A stretch of 64,000 bases of DNA from Acestrorhynchus altus (GCA_034509495.1 CM067525.1:3899945-3963944); one strand, 5' to 3'; counted from the stretch's first letter, positions 33,757 to 45,639 are shown. A program made the numbers and translations. Notes: generated by a model not told the origin, from the sequence alone.

Positions 33757-33965
33757 CAGGACCCCCAGGACCACCACAGAGCAGGTGGGTGGTGGGTCTT
33801 TCTCAGCACTGCTGTAACACTGATGTGGTGGTCAGAACTTTTGGTACTTTATTAATCCCATGATGAAACTGCAAAACCAGCTGGTGGTGGTGGTGTTCGT
33901 GTGTGTTGCGCTGGTACAAGTGGTTCAGACATATAAATATATAAAAATAGACCTTAGAATGAAGT
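33757..33965 (-). mobile_element. Family G repeat, copy 3, interrupted
   Basis: caggaccaccacagagcagg, gtgggtggtgggtctttctc and later gttgcgctggtacaagtggt are family G words in the reverse of copy 1. Between about 33838 and 33880 a different segment intervenes (tactttattaatcccatga), which resembles a LINE 3' terminus inserted in reverse. Confidence 0.65.
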
Positions 33966-34120
33966 GAATTCAGCAGCTTTACACCCACTGCGGACACAGG
34001 TGTTCAGTTGTGTAATCTAAACAAAAACAAATGGCCACAGCTGCACATGAGCCCAAGGTCACCATGCCCAGTGTCCAGCAGAGGGGTATAATGGAGCTCC
34101 AGACAGCTTTTTTGTGTGGG
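33966..34120 (+). mobile_element. Tc1-like element fragment
   Basis: gagcccaaggtcaccatgcc, ccagcagaggggtataat and ggagctccag resemble the middle of a Tc1-like element related to family A. Confidence 0.5.
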
Positions 34121-34229
34121 ACCGTTATCCAATTATTCGACGTGGGTACCTGACCTCACCACTGTCTCTTAAAAATAAGGATGCTACAAACTGTTCTTTG
34201 AGGAAGCCCCTCCATATGATGGCAACGGT

Positions 34230-34440
34230 CAAAACCTGATCTGTACCAAGAACTCTTTGAGCATCAAGTACAGCCCGGCTTAACCCACCATCCCGAAATG
34301 CTCGTCTTCCAAGCATCCAGACTCTTTTCTGTCCTGGCACAGAAGTGGTGGCGCAAAACGTCCCCCGGGGAGTCAATCGCTATCTTCAAATGCCAACTGA
34401 AGACCATCTCTTTCAAAAGCGTTTAACTCATTAACTCTTA
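34230..34440 (+). pseudogene. LINE reverse-transcriptase C-terminal relic
   Basis: Nucleotide words agactcttttctgtcctggc, gaagtggtggcgcaaaacg and atgccaactgaagaccatct match the 3' coding end of an abundant fish LINE (usual reading L-S-V-L-A-x-K-W-W-N, then F-K-x-x-L-K-T). The frame is broken here. Confidence 0.65.
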
Positions 34441-34894
34441 ACTCAAAACTGAGGACCAGAGAAACCTGGCCTGGCAGTGGGATTCCTCAAACTGGGAATA
34501 TGCTTCTTGGAATTCTTTCTCGGTTTCTACCCGTACAGACTTCCTGAATAATTTAACCTTAAATCTTGTGCTTTTCATTGACATGTGCATTCAATTATGT
34601 ATCATGTTTCAAAATCTTTCCTTCAAATTGATTCGTCTGCAACAAAGGCCCGATGATATGAACGCAATGTGCTGTAACCAGAACTTATAATACAGGCACT
34701 GCATTTTCCAAAATGACCTTCAGGAATGAGGGGTTTCAGGAGGGGCTGGCAGTTACTTTAGAAAAATGCCAGGAAAGGTTCAAGGGTAGGAAGGGTTGCA
34801 CTGTTGTAAAATGTACATTGTACTTCCTGAAAAAGTGAATAATTGATATTGTGTGGTTCTGTAGATATTTTGCAGATTAAAGTATGAATTAAAA
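34441..34894. other. Possible LINE 3' UTR continuation, otherwise unassigned
   Basis: Follows the LINE relic directly. No clear 3' terminus was recognised. Confidence 0.3.
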
Positions 34895-35095
34895 TTAGTT
34901 TTAGGTGTAGATTACAGTATGAATTAATGTGTAAATAAATGTTAGATTTAGTGCAATTGATGGTGCAGGTTATAGATTTAATACCAAAATAGATTAAGAT
35001 TAGTTTTAGGTGTAGATTAAGGGGTAAATTTAGGGGTAGGTTAAGATTAGGTTTAGGTGTAGATTAAGGGGTAAGTTTAGGGGTAGTTTAAAATT
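34895..35095 (+). repeat. Degenerate telomere-like repeat with a 47-bp unit
   Basis: Phrases of the type ttaggtgtagattaagggg and tttaggggtaggttaagatt recur. Two adjacent units start at 35006 and 35053, a 47-bp step, and an earlier one starts at 34901. G-rich runs of GGG/GGGG lie on the plus strand. Confidence 0.7.
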
Positions 35096-36721
35096 ACGTT
35101 TTCAGAAGAAGGTACTAAGCTGGAAAATAGAACTAAGGCAAAAATCAAGACGCCTCTGCCTGATGGATTTAGACGTCCTTCCCTTTCTTCCCACTGTGTC
35201 AGTCACATGTTGTTCTTAATGCAGTGTCCTTTGCTGACACGTCTAATACGGTGCGTTATGTGCAAAGCTGCGTTATATACGGCAGCAGAATCACAAATGC
35301 AGCTGCGTGGCAGTGATGTGAATGCAGTGTCAGATTATTTCGATCTGGTTTCGCACTCGTGTGACACATAACAGGCACCCACTACGACTGTATCAGGCAG
35401 TAATTGATTAAAACAAGTAGTGCAAGCTCATTAAGAGTCCGGGAGCTGAAATAAAACTACCAGCTGGGCTGAATGCACTCAAAGTGTTTGACAGTCCCAC
35501 TGTTGTATTTGGCTCAGCCGTCAAAAAGGCCTTGCGCTATATTTCGCTCTCAGGCTGCCATCGTGTAATAGTTCTGGAACAGCCTTCTTAAATTTGTGAA
35601 ACTTTGCTAAGCTAAGGAAAAAAAAAACCCTGTCTATATAACGCTCCAGACGAATCCACGCCTTTCTAACTTCAAAGCTGGATTACAGTGTTACTGACTG
35701 CATGCTCTTCTGCATCCTGAAATAAGCCGCAGTTAGCTCGTACTCCTCTCCACAACCGGCCAGCTCAAAACCAAGCGGCCTTATTTATCTACCTTACGCG
35801 CTCTAGACTCTAAAACCCCTATTGGCTGTGAAGAACGCCACCGATAATGAATAATGCTCTCAATCTAGAACACATATACAGTGTTACGCTACAGTCTGGG
35901 CAGCCAACTCAAACGCAATGAAATGTTTTAAGGAAATACGTCGGTTTTCTGGTTGGAATAAAGTAAACAAGCCCTTCATGAGACTTAAACATGGCATTTT
36001 CTAATTGAACATATGAGCAAACCTAGAACCGAGACCGTCGCATGGTGTCAGACCTAACCACCAAGGTTCATTCTTCTTGGGTGATTCCTTCTTCGACGAG
36101 TGTATGTCAGGGACGTCCCAGTCCAGTTTTATGTCCACGATCTGATATATAATGAGACTTGCTGGACAGGTTTACTTATTTCGGAGGTTCGATATTTTAA
36201 AAATGAACTTTTTAACTGTTTAATGTCTTATAATCCAGTCTGACTGACTGACATGGAGGATCAAGGAATATTAAGTTCCTGCACAGCTTTCGGAAATGGA
36301 ATGTCTCGTCCATCGATCATGCCTCACTCAAACTCCAGTAATTCACTGGCAAGATGTTTATTTCTTCCAGTAAAAAGTAAATACTAGTCCATTATCACTG
36401 TGTTTTTATCAACTTCATGCACTACACTGAGATATACAGTACCATGCACAGACCCTGTTGGGGTTGTTCTGAAATTCGGATTGTATATATCAAAGACAGT
36501 CTAGTTGGGTTAAGTCTATAATCCTCTTCTCTTATCTGCAGTAAAGATACAGTAATGTACTTTCTATTCGGTAATTCTACACAGAGTGTTATTCTGTAAC
36601 AGCTTCTATCCTAACTGAAGTGTTCACGGGGACTAAACAGATAGGATTGCGCAGAGAACATTATACAGAGCATCACCCTGCCTGCACTGCCTGGTCTTTA
36701 AACTGTGCATGCTGTACTAAA
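35096..36721. other. Unique stretch, candidate conserved non-coding DNA
   Basis: No repeat family or exon was recognised in about 1.6 kb. The part at 35200-35560 (atacggtgcgttatgtgc, cagtaattgattaaaac) looks like non-repetitive regulatory-type sequence. Conservation is untested. Confidence 0.35.
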
Positions 36722-36946
36722 GTCCATTCTCCAACAACCGCCACCATTCTCCAACAAACACCATCATTCTCCATCAGACATCACCATTCTCCTACAAACA
36801 CCATCATTCCCCATCAAACATCACCATTCTCCAACAAACACCATCATTCTCCATCAAACATCACCATTCTCCTACAAACACCATCATTCTCCATCAAACA
36901 TCACCATTCTCCAACAAACACAACCGTTGTACAACAAACACCATAA
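36722..36946. repeat. 20-bp minisatellite in 40-bp pairs
   Basis: Units of the type ccatcattctccatcaaaca alternate with ccaccattctccaacaaaca, each exactly 20 bp and about 11 in all. The frames across it (up to 169 codons) follow from the repeat. Confidence 0.93.
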
Positions 36947-37065
36947 AACTTGCTCAAGGGCACTTCAGTCATGTCCTGCCAGTTCAGGGATTCGAACCAG
37001 TGAACCTCCAGTCACAAGGCTGGTTCCCTCACCACCAGACCGCCGGACAGCTGCTCCAGTCCTAA
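36947..37065 (-). mobile_element. tRNA-derived SINE, type 2
   Basis: In reverse the order is an A-box-like tggtggtgagggaaccagcc, then tgactggaggttcactggtt, a B box ggttcgaatcc and caggacatgactgaagtgcc. This is tRNA-like spacing and matches a common fish SINE. Only the head and the start of the body are present. Confidence 0.8.
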
Positions 37066-38194
37066 TGAATTGGACGGAGAGCATATATACACAGCAGGAA
37101 ACTCCATCATACCAAAATTCCAACAGCATTTTCGGTCGGCTAAGGATTTTAGTCTTTAACAGAGACATCCACCAAGGACTGACATTTAATGTCATGCGGT
37201 GTGAAAAACGTTAATGAGCTACTCAGCGCTGACTGTGGCGAGTTAATCGCGTTACCTATTCAGTAAAGGCTTAATTAACATGTACTATGATTATTATAAT
37301 GCAGGCGACATGTTCAACGACGTGCTACAGGACATTCTTTGCCCTGTCAGTCGCACGGTTTGCGAGATCCGCATTAAACAGAGGCGCTGGGATTTGGTCT
37401 TCTTCTTTTGTCTCTTTTTGTTGTTGGTATTTTTAGACCATTCTTGTTAAAAATCATTACAGTGAGAGAAAACAGGCTTAGGCTTCAGAAGCCACCCCAC
37501 CCCCCCCACCACCACCACCACCACCCGCCTTCCCTCCAACATCCACTGCTTTGACAGGAATCGAAGCGTAACAGGCAAAGATGGAAGGGGTAAAAAGAAG
37601 CAGCAGAACATTCTTTCATGTTGTCAGATTCTGTGCTAGAATTATGAAAGGCCTCTCAAATTATGCGTGACTGATAATATAGGGATTAAGGTTGCAGTTG
37701 TGACTGACAATCTTTCATTCTGGAGCAGCACAATGACGCTGCCGCGTTTCACTCTATAGGATTACCGCTAATGGCAGCATATCAGAAAGATATTAAAGAC
37801 TATCACTGAGCGATTAAAGCTAAACTGCTTGTGAGTTGCATGAGGCTATGGACCAGAAAAACGGCGTGAAAAAAAAAAAGGAAATGCCTTAGTAAGACTC
37901 TATGTAGATAAGCAGACACGCTCTTATGAAAGCATATACAACTCATGGATTTTACAGCATCATACCCGCTAATTGCCTGTACAGCCCAAAGCCCACAGCA
38001 CCCCGAGGACCAATTTCAATGAAAATAGAATTGATTGATGTAAGTCAAGTAACTTCAGGCTCCTGCAAATGGTGCTGCACAAGGTTGATGGGGCTACAAA
38101 TACCTGTGGGGTGTGCAACGGTATTCACAGACTGAGAAGAGGCGGTAAAGTGCAGCACAGTTAATCGTATTTCTCCTCTAAGGCGGTTAACGTG
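37066..38194. other. Mostly unique stretch, candidate conserved non-coding DNA
   Basis: 37210-37400 (gttaatgagctactcagcgc, gagttaatcgcgttacc) has no repeat resemblance. A poly-C and (CCA)n run lies at 37496-37526. Nothing coding was recognised. Confidence 0.35.
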
Positions 38195-38615
38195 AGCTCT
38201 GTTCACATGTACACGCTCTACCTGCATCCAGACTCTGACTGATGAATGAGAGGGGGCGGGGCTAATGATGTCACCCAGGAAAATGAGAAGGGAGGGGATG
38301 TTAGTCCTCTTTGTGTTTTGCTCACACAGTGTTCAAATTCCAGAATAAAAGTTCTGAGGGGGTAATAATACTGATACGTATTATATTATATCATTATAAA
38401 TATCAAATAATTCATCATAATTCCAAATTTTGATCTAAACCTGGTAAAATTCATACAAATATTTAGATTCTGATCATTTTACATCTCAAATGAAGACCAA
38501 TTTAAGTAACCTAGTATCTCCTGAAAACAGCAATATCTGTTTTCTTTAAATACATTTGTAATTTTTGTAAGTACATCAGACTATGAAAACATCCCCAAAA
38601 ATTAGCATACAGCTC
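38195..38615 (+). repeat. Family F dispersed repeat, copy 3
   Basis: Carries gggggcggggc (38252-38262) and TGATGTCA (38266-38273), then cagaataaaagttctgag and the family's right-hand words (agacca-atttaagtaacctag, atctcctgaaa). Left end truncated. Confidence 0.82.
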
Positions 38616-38854
38616 CAAAGGTTATGAGAGGAGGTCAGACATATTTCAAGGCTTCTCGGGGGGAAGATATGTAGCTGATTTGTGCAATATGATAGGACAG
38701 ATAGGGGAAGGAAAGCTTTCTTTTAATTTTACAGTTCAGATCTGCTGCTGAAGCTTGCATCCCAGTTGTTCCCATAAATCCTTGAATGGGAACGTCCAAG
38801 GAAGTGTTGAAATTCCTGGCGAAATGAGAGGCACCTCTTCCAAATTTCTCAACA
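38616..38854 (-). other. Unassigned segment joined to a family B end
   Basis: A 78-codon minus frame runs from inside this segment into the family B end. It has no recognised domain. It may be the body of a longer family B element. Confidence 0.3.
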
Positions 38855-38998
38855 AGAGGTACACTACCCAAAAGTAGCCTCTGAGAGCTGTTTTATAGGG
38901 TAGCCTTTTATTATAGCACTTTTACACCCCATTGTGCCCAGACCGAGAGTCTAACCACACTACAGCGTTCATGTTTACATATCTGCCTGAGACATGAG
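38855..38998 (+). mobile_element. Family B repeat, longest copy
   Basis: Starts gaggtacactacccaaaagt and includes tttatagggtagcctttt, ttatagcacttttacacccc and gtttacatatctgcctgaga. The same word order occurs in the shortened copies at 18075 and 29839. Confidence 0.7.
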
Positions 38999-39000
38999 TG

Positions 39001-39326
39001 AATATGGGTCTAGCATGACTGTTTTTATAGCGCATTAAAGCCAATGTCAATATGTAATCCAACCAAAGCTCTTCTCCCACCAAAGAATGAAGCTGAAGTT
39101 GGAAAATACCATGTAGACCACTGCTTTCTTTATTTTTTTCAGCGGAACATACAGGCCTTTATTTAGCACCACTGTGGCATAGAAGGTCAAGACGAGATGG
39201 TGCGGTCTTAAGTTGCGAAAAGCGAAGCCCATCCATCCTCGTTTTTCAGTTCTTTCACTTCAAAACATTCGATCCATCTGGCTCAGTGACACTCTGATCC
39301 ACCGTGTACATAAAATTACTGGTGCT

Positions 39327-39328
<2 letters not shown>
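39001..39328. other. Unassigned stretch
   Basis: No feature recognised. Confidence 0.45.

Positions 39329-39385
<57 letters not shown>
39329..39385. repeat. (CA)28 microsatellite
   Basis: Perfect CA run. Confidence 0.98.
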
Positions 39386-39386
<1 letters not shown>

Positions 39387-41583
39387 GTGTATTTCTCTGT
39401 GCCCTGGACGTGCATCTATCCACTCAAGGTCAGAAGTGCTACACCTCAAAAAACACTCCATGATTGCTTTAATATTGATCTCTCGGCACCTCTCCTCCAT
39501 TTCACACTCGCACACATGTCTCTGACCAAGTCCACTCCAACAAGTATCAGTTCATCTCAGACGCTAAGGAATCTCATTTAGCTTCCTTTGCTCACCCAAG
39601 TGGCTCTCTTGGGCTCTGTTATGGTGGATTAAGGAGACAAAAGTGCACATCACATCTGTCAATACGTGGTGCTTAGCGTGTTGCACTCGACAACAGCAGC
39701 GCATGACACAGGACTAAACAGAGTGACGAGAAAATGACATCACCGTGTGTAGGAAGGACAGTATGAGACAAGGCTTAACAGGGAAACAAGGCAGTTCGTA
39801 GACATGTAGGTCAGTGTCTCGGCTACATTTGCACTCAAGGAAACAAAGGATTGCAGTGAAAGGCAGCAGTCCTGCTTTTGCCAAACTAGTAGGAAGCCAG
39901 CTCCCTGTGATCGAGCCGGTGTAGAGCTTTATATCGTAGTGCTTCTTAACCCTGGTGCTAGAAGAACCCTGCCCTGCACTTTTTAGTGGGTTCTTTGTTT
40001 TAACACACCTATTGCCGATTATTATTATGACTGTGTTATTATGTTTTATGACTGTAATCAATACATTTTCCTCATATCTCCTAAAAAAACAATTTTACCA
40101 GGTGTGAACCAAGGTGTAGACCTTCAAATGGTTCTTGTATTTGTCATTGTTGTACACAGGACCATTGCCTGTACTAAGGAACCCACGAACGACCCATTTT
40201 ATTAAACAATAGATCATGTTCTGATGACAAATCAAGCACACATCAGCTGAAACAGTGGTCTTCATTCGGTCCATACTGTCCTGATCACATCACGCACCAA
40301 ACAAACATGTCTAGATGCGGGTAAAATTGGAAGTTATGTCTTGTTATCTCACCCTCGACCTGGGTATAATCCATCATTTCGGCAAGCTAAAGCAAACCGG
40401 AGTCTCCTGCAACTCGTTAACAGTCTCCCACTGTCAGCTAACATCTATCACCCATCGCCGGTGAAGCAACGCTGCAATCAGTTCCTTTTATGGCACGAAG
40501 GAACATGTTACGGAACCCGTTTCGATTTATTAAGAGCGGTGGAGTATTTTAACCCGTCAGGTGAAATCTATCACCTTTCCCAGGTGTGACGTAGGAGCAG
40601 ATAGCAAGTGATATCTCCATTAACACACCAACGTTTACAGCATGCGGTGCGCATCCAATCATCCTGTCCGCTGCTCTGCTGCACTTCTTAACATCCTTGG
40701 TAATCGTTTTATAGTTTATTTCTACTTTTCCTCTCTTTTCTATCAACCCTTCTTGGAGAAGTTGCTCGTTCCCATGTGCAATAACTGACAATATTGGTCT
40801 GAGGGTGCGTCAAGAGTACTCCAGCTATATTGGAGCCAAAAATTCAATAACTTCAAGGAGCTGCGCTCTTGGAGGACAGTCTAGACAATTTTCCAAAACC
40901 GGCAGTGTCTGCAGCTGAGTACAGCTCTCCAAGCGTGTTCAAATGATTACCAAACAAGCCGAGTCGGACCCGTGGCATGCATACAGTGGGCTAAGTATCT
41001 GTTCTGTTCAGAGTTATTTTTTAATGTCGACACCGCTTTGCGAGACGCGTCAACACGGGCCGGAGACAGTGTCCTGTTTTGCGCACAGCTGTCACGCGCA
41101 CTTGACGTGAACAGTCAATTTGACTGAATGCCTATTTCATGAGACATACATATGAGAATGTTTGGTCCAAAAACATCCCCCCTCCTCCCGTCGCCCACTC
41201 CGTAGCTTATTGGCCCCTGAACATTGACTGTGGCTGCCGCTGTCATCTGAAGTGTGAACTGAATTATAGATATCTAATTTCAGCTCAACTTGAGGCCAGC
41301 AGGCCTTCGCTGAACACCATGGATATTTTATCACCACTGGAGAAATAAATAAAAACAGTGGCCAGCTCACACGAAGCAGAAATCATGCATTTGCTGCGGA
41401 AGGGGAATCGGGCGGGGGTTGAGTGTGTCTGTGTGGCAGGAGGATTTCAGTCAGGATAGAAAACTGTAATAGTAGAACTGACCATCAGTGGCTGTGATGG
41501 TCAAAGATGTTCTCCAATCTGATTGAATTCATTCTGATAATAGATAAAGACTTTACAAGGACAATATTAGAGTGAAACCAGTC
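39386..41583. other. Long unique stretch, candidate conserved non-coding DNA
   Basis: About 2.2 kb with no repeat family recognised apart from short A-rich runs. The 40330-41430 part has mixed composition and above-average CpG for the window (for example gcgagacgcgtcaacacggg at 41039). No splice-bounded open frame with a known domain. This is the longest repeat-poor block here. Confidence 0.4.
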
Positions 41584-41880
41584 TAGAGTTGACAGGAGGC
41601 TCTAGTACCCTGTTGGCCTTTATACAAGAAGAGATACGGCTGGGCATGGAGGTGTACAGGTTCTGTATAGCATCCTGCAGCACATTTCCTCACAGATGTT
41701 GGAGCTCGGCCTGTAGATCCTGCACACTCACAGGTTGCTGAAGCAATACTCAATTGCCGATTAATCCAGTTGGAGGCTCTGGTCACTACCACTAGTGACC
41801 GACTGTCACATGCAATGGCTCCTCGGATCATCACACCAGCAGTCGGGGCAGTGTGTCATTCCACCATTACAAATATTAGA
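41584..41880 (-). pseudogene. Tc1-like element relic
   Basis: Shares the terminal ggctctagtaccctgttggc and internal agcatcctgcagcacattt with 29407-29540, and gaccgactgtcacatgcaat with 17810-17840. It therefore bridges the two other partial copies of the same element. Catalytic core deleted. Confidence 0.75.
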
Positions 41881-42236
41881 TTTTCACGAGTTTATCTTCA
41901 TTCATCACAGACCAGTGGAAGCAGTCACTGTCTTGGAGGTCAAGCATCCACTTAGTTGTAACAACAAACATCGAAGACAAAGGACAAACCATCTGCTTTG
42001 CATTAGAAAAACTATTCTTTGGCTAACGGGGCCTCTGTGTGGTATAAAAGCCATGAGCCTAAAGGTTAAAGAGTTTTCACACCGGGCCGCGGTGGATGGT
42101 GTCTCTTTCTCATCTGGGTTCCAGCAGAGCTCTCAACATGGGTTATTACCCACGGCCTAATGTCACTGTGCTAGAACTAATTAGGCCTCTGAATAAAAAC
42201 AAACCATTAACATACAACTGTTTGTCAATGATAGGC
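41881..42236. other. Unassigned stretch
   Basis: No feature recognised. Confidence 0.45.
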
Positions 42237-42249
42237 TCTCTCTCTCTCT

Positions 42250-42291
<42 letters not shown>

Positions 42292-42296
42292 CTTCT
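42237..42296. repeat. (CT)n microsatellite
   Basis: CT run with CG interruptions. Confidence 0.97.
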
Positions 42297-42589
42297 CGTC
42301 TTCTGCGAAACATATCAATGGAATTGAAGATGTGTAATGGATTATTTCCTGTGATTGGTTTGCATAAGCTCTCATTACGTAAGCCGCGTTATCTTTGTAG
42401 CTTCAGTGCAAACCAAGACAAGCCAGTCCAATGTCTTGGTTGTTCGACTAAACTTGGGGACATTTTACTGTGTAAATCTTATTTTTGGGCAGTTTATCTT
42501 TTTCTTCTCCTAATTAATGTGTAATAAACAACAAGGGTTTATGAACAGAAAGCATTTCATCCATGTTCATCTCTTCGAACCCAAGATCC

Positions 42590-42941
42590 GCACTTTCTAA
42601 CTTTCTAACGCTTTATAACTCAGGATCAGAGTGACCTACAGACATGATGCACATTTCAAAACAAACTACCAGACTTGCCCCGTCTAACTTGGTCTCGTCT
42701 TTGTGCAATGAATTAAAAGCTCAGTAAACGACTACAATTCGCTAATTTCCAGCTGAATTAAATCCCAGTTGAAATGGCGAAGGGGCTTCCATGCATGTTT
42801 ACTGCTCTGCCCATGTGTACAGGCTCAACTCGCAGATTGAACAGAGAGAGGGGGTGGGGCTAATGATGTCACTGACCCAGATATTGGGTTGTAGAGGAGA
42901 ATGAGAAGGGAGGGGCTGTTTGCACTCTTTCTTTGCGCTGA
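42590..42941 (+). repeat. Family F dispersed repeat, copy 4
   Basis: Starts near ataactcaggatcagagtga and keeps the central block: ggggtggggc, then TGATGTCA, cagatattgggttgtag and agaagggaggggctgtttgc. The right half is missing. Confidence 0.85.
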
Positions 42942-43031
42942 CGGACGTCATATGTATCGAAGGAGGCATGTGCTTGGCTTTACCTTCTTACTGTCGGGAG
43001 CATCGTATGTGACGGCGGAAGGGTCCTAAAG

Positions 43032-43085
43032 GGGTTGTGTAACTGGCGCTTCCAAATTGGTGGGGGGGAATTTTTGTCAGCAAAA
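43032..43085 (+). mobile_element. SINE 3' tail fragment
   Basis: ggggttgtgtaactggcgct and tccaaattgg match the tail of the 4205 SINE. Confidence 0.65.
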
Positions 43086-44084
43086 ATGAATGTCAGCCTT
43101 TGCTTCTGCAGTTGCCTCACGTTCTGTATGCAGATTTGCACACTTTAAACACTCCAATATTTAAGTGTCATAAAATGTTTTTCACCAATTTATGGTGTTT
43201 CCCTTCAATTCCCGCAGACGGAATGTCTTTATATAGATGGGCTGGGACATCTCTGCTGGTTTTTAATAAAGAGCAGTAAAGATTTACAAACTGTCTGATT
43301 GTTGACTTCTGCTTTACTACTCATGTGGACGGGTTTATACGTCCCTCCGGCCAGGGCAAATGAGGTTTGGTGCTTCGAAGCATCACTTGGGCTGCGTAAT
43401 AGAATTTTTCCTGAGATTATCTCATAACTCTATCATTTTCCATGTCAGTAGCCTAAGGTAGAGCGAGTGGAATGTGATCAGGAGAGCATTTCTCCTCCAC
43501 TCTCCCTGTTTCGCAACTTGTCCTCGGAGTGATAGATGTCCCAGCGCGGAATTAAATCTGTGGACCATTAAAAGTGGTTTGTACAAATCTATTAAAGTGC
43601 ATGCTTAAGCGCTTTTATGACCCTTATATACGTTCACGTGTCAGAGTGCAACTCGTAACATTTTATTCACCAGCAGCCGAGACTGTCTCACACACATGCC
43701 TTCTCTCTCTCTCTTACGCATCTGCCGCTGTCTCTCTCTCGTTCGCTTGGTCACATGCGGGGAACATCTGAACTGGCTGTCTGAAATGCTATCTCTGGTG
43801 TCAGAGATAGTGTTAATGAAGCCTTTATGTGATCAATTATTAATACCACTAATTAGTGTAGCATAGTTAACACACTTCCTAGTTTGACCCTTCAAATTAT
43901 CCGTGCTGCCAGGGGACTGGACCTCGTCTTGGTAGAATCTGTGAGTACTCTGTAGAGTATTGTCTATATACACATATATATCATCAAAAACAGTTGCACC
44001 CAGCATGAATGAACAGGAATCATAGTTGGTGGGTAGGGTCATTTGGTGGGTAATTTGACGTAAGCAAGGTAGTAGATGGCATGG
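43086..44084. other. Mostly unassigned unique stretch
   Basis: No repeat or exon recognised in about 1 kb. Confidence 0.4.
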
Positions 44085-44295
44085 TTGAACCTTGGGTTGT
44101 GCTGCTTGCCATCGGTAGCCAGAGTCTGAGAGAACTAAATTGGCCATGAGAGCGTCCTGCTTGCCATTGGAAGCTGGAGTCTCAGAGTGCTTTAGTCTGG
44201 GTGGCATGGCTTCATGGTTTGCCTTCAGCAGTCAGAGTCTGAGCAAGCAAAAATTGGCCATGCTCTCTCTGGGAGGGTAGATGTCGCTATCTTGG
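44085..44295 (+). mobile_element. SINE body, tandemly repeated three times
   Basis: A block of the type gcttgccatcggtagccaga-gtctgag...ttggccatg occurs at about 44100, 44157 and 44214. It corresponds to the body of the 4205 SINE (gtgccatcggcagccggagt). Heads are absent between copies. Confidence 0.7.
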
Positions 44296-44394
44296 TGCAA
44301 TTCTTGTCGGAACAGGCCTTTATCTTATCAGGAACAATCCCACACTTCCTTACACCCACTTTGATTATTCATTCCATGCTAAACATTCCCCAAC

Positions 44395-44520
44395 GTCATG
44401 CCAAGGCCTCGTATCGGTGTAGCAGCATAGCTGCCCAGACTGGGAATCGAACCCCTTTTGCCCAGATGGCGTGACGGCTCATTGGAGATGTTATCTGTTG
44501 CACCACACCAACCGCCGGAG
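44395..44520 (-). mobile_element. tRNA-derived SINE, type 3 head
   Basis: In reverse the order is ggcggttggtgtggtgcaac, agataacatctcc, then a B-box ggttcgattccc (44446-44457). The A-box region resembles a tRNA with a long extension. The tail is missing. Confidence 0.75.
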
Positions 44521-45184
44521 GCCTCCTCACTACCTCATAGTGATCATGATGGACTCCAGCTGGTTACTTCTCTATGCCAACATAAACCTTGACCAAGGTG
44601 CAGTATAATGGGAAAGTTCAAGGAGCTCAGTGAAGATCTGAGAAGCCATTTCCAAGTGCAAATTCCAGGATCATCAGTTCACACACCTTTATGTAAGTAC
44701 AACTTACTGGGAGGTGTAGCTACTATCTCAAGGTCTGAAAGGAGACCCAGACTGAGACCTTCATGCAGGGGGAAATGGGTTTGGATGGTCAGGAACAATC
44801 TAAGAACCACTAAGACACAGACCTGCTATATATATATATGCAGGGCAGGGAGACTCCCAGACCCAAACTGGCATTTTTGTGTGTCTGTGGCGCCTCTCTG
44901 GAGATCAATAGTGAGAGGAACTGTGGAGAAGCAGCTAAACGAAACAGCCCTCACTGGCTCAGGACGCCATCACTGTACGACTGCCACTGTTTTTATGCCC
45001 CCTCGTTTTTATTGATTGATCCACTCTGGAACTTCCTCCTCATTCTCTCTCTCTACCTCTCTGTCTCTACCCATTCCACCACTGTGTCTCTTTCCCTCTC
45101 CTCCCTGAAAGGGTCATAACTAATAGATCCCGTAGGGGATCGGAGGTTACTGCACTGAGACTAAAGTGGCAGTGAATGGATAGC

Positions 45185-45188
<4 letters not shown>
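44521..45188. other. Unassigned stretch
   Basis: The 135-codon plus frame at 44608-45015 has no recognisable domain or splice context. Confidence 0.4.
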
Positions 45189-45230
<42 letters not shown>

Positions 45231-45335
45231 TTGTAAATATGCTGATGGAGAGATGTGTCATGTTTTGGAATATACACTGGCTCCGGATATGAGGATTTAA
45301 GACTCAATGGAATCATTTCAGAGACAAAATGTGCA

Positions 45336-45405
<70 letters not shown>
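45189..45405. repeat. (GA)20 and (CA)33 microsatellites
   Basis: GA run at 45189-45228 and CA run at 45339-45405, about 110 bp apart. Confidence 0.98.
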
Positions 45406-45409
<4 letters not shown>

Positions 45410-45639
45410 GCACTCTCATTCTCTCTGTGGCAAGAGGCAAATACATATACGCAGTCACACGTCTCAAGGACAGGCAGCGAATATCAACACGTTGCCTTAT
45501 TCCAACACAACAGAACGCTTAGAACCGATGCGAGCAGCTTATGGGGACTTTTAGGAAACATACAGAAAGGACAGAGTCCAGGGCTTCACTATACTCTATA
45601 CATCACCCCGAATATATCAGTTTTATGGTGTGTTATGAT

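Noticed and set aside
40341..40589. 82-codon frame in the repeat-poor block as an exon
   Set aside because: No flanking splice-site pair consistent with frame and no family resemblance. Left as unassigned unique DNA.
44438..44518. Functional tRNA gene on the minus strand
   Set aside because: The B box is good, but the arms do not pair and the downstream sequence is SINE-like.
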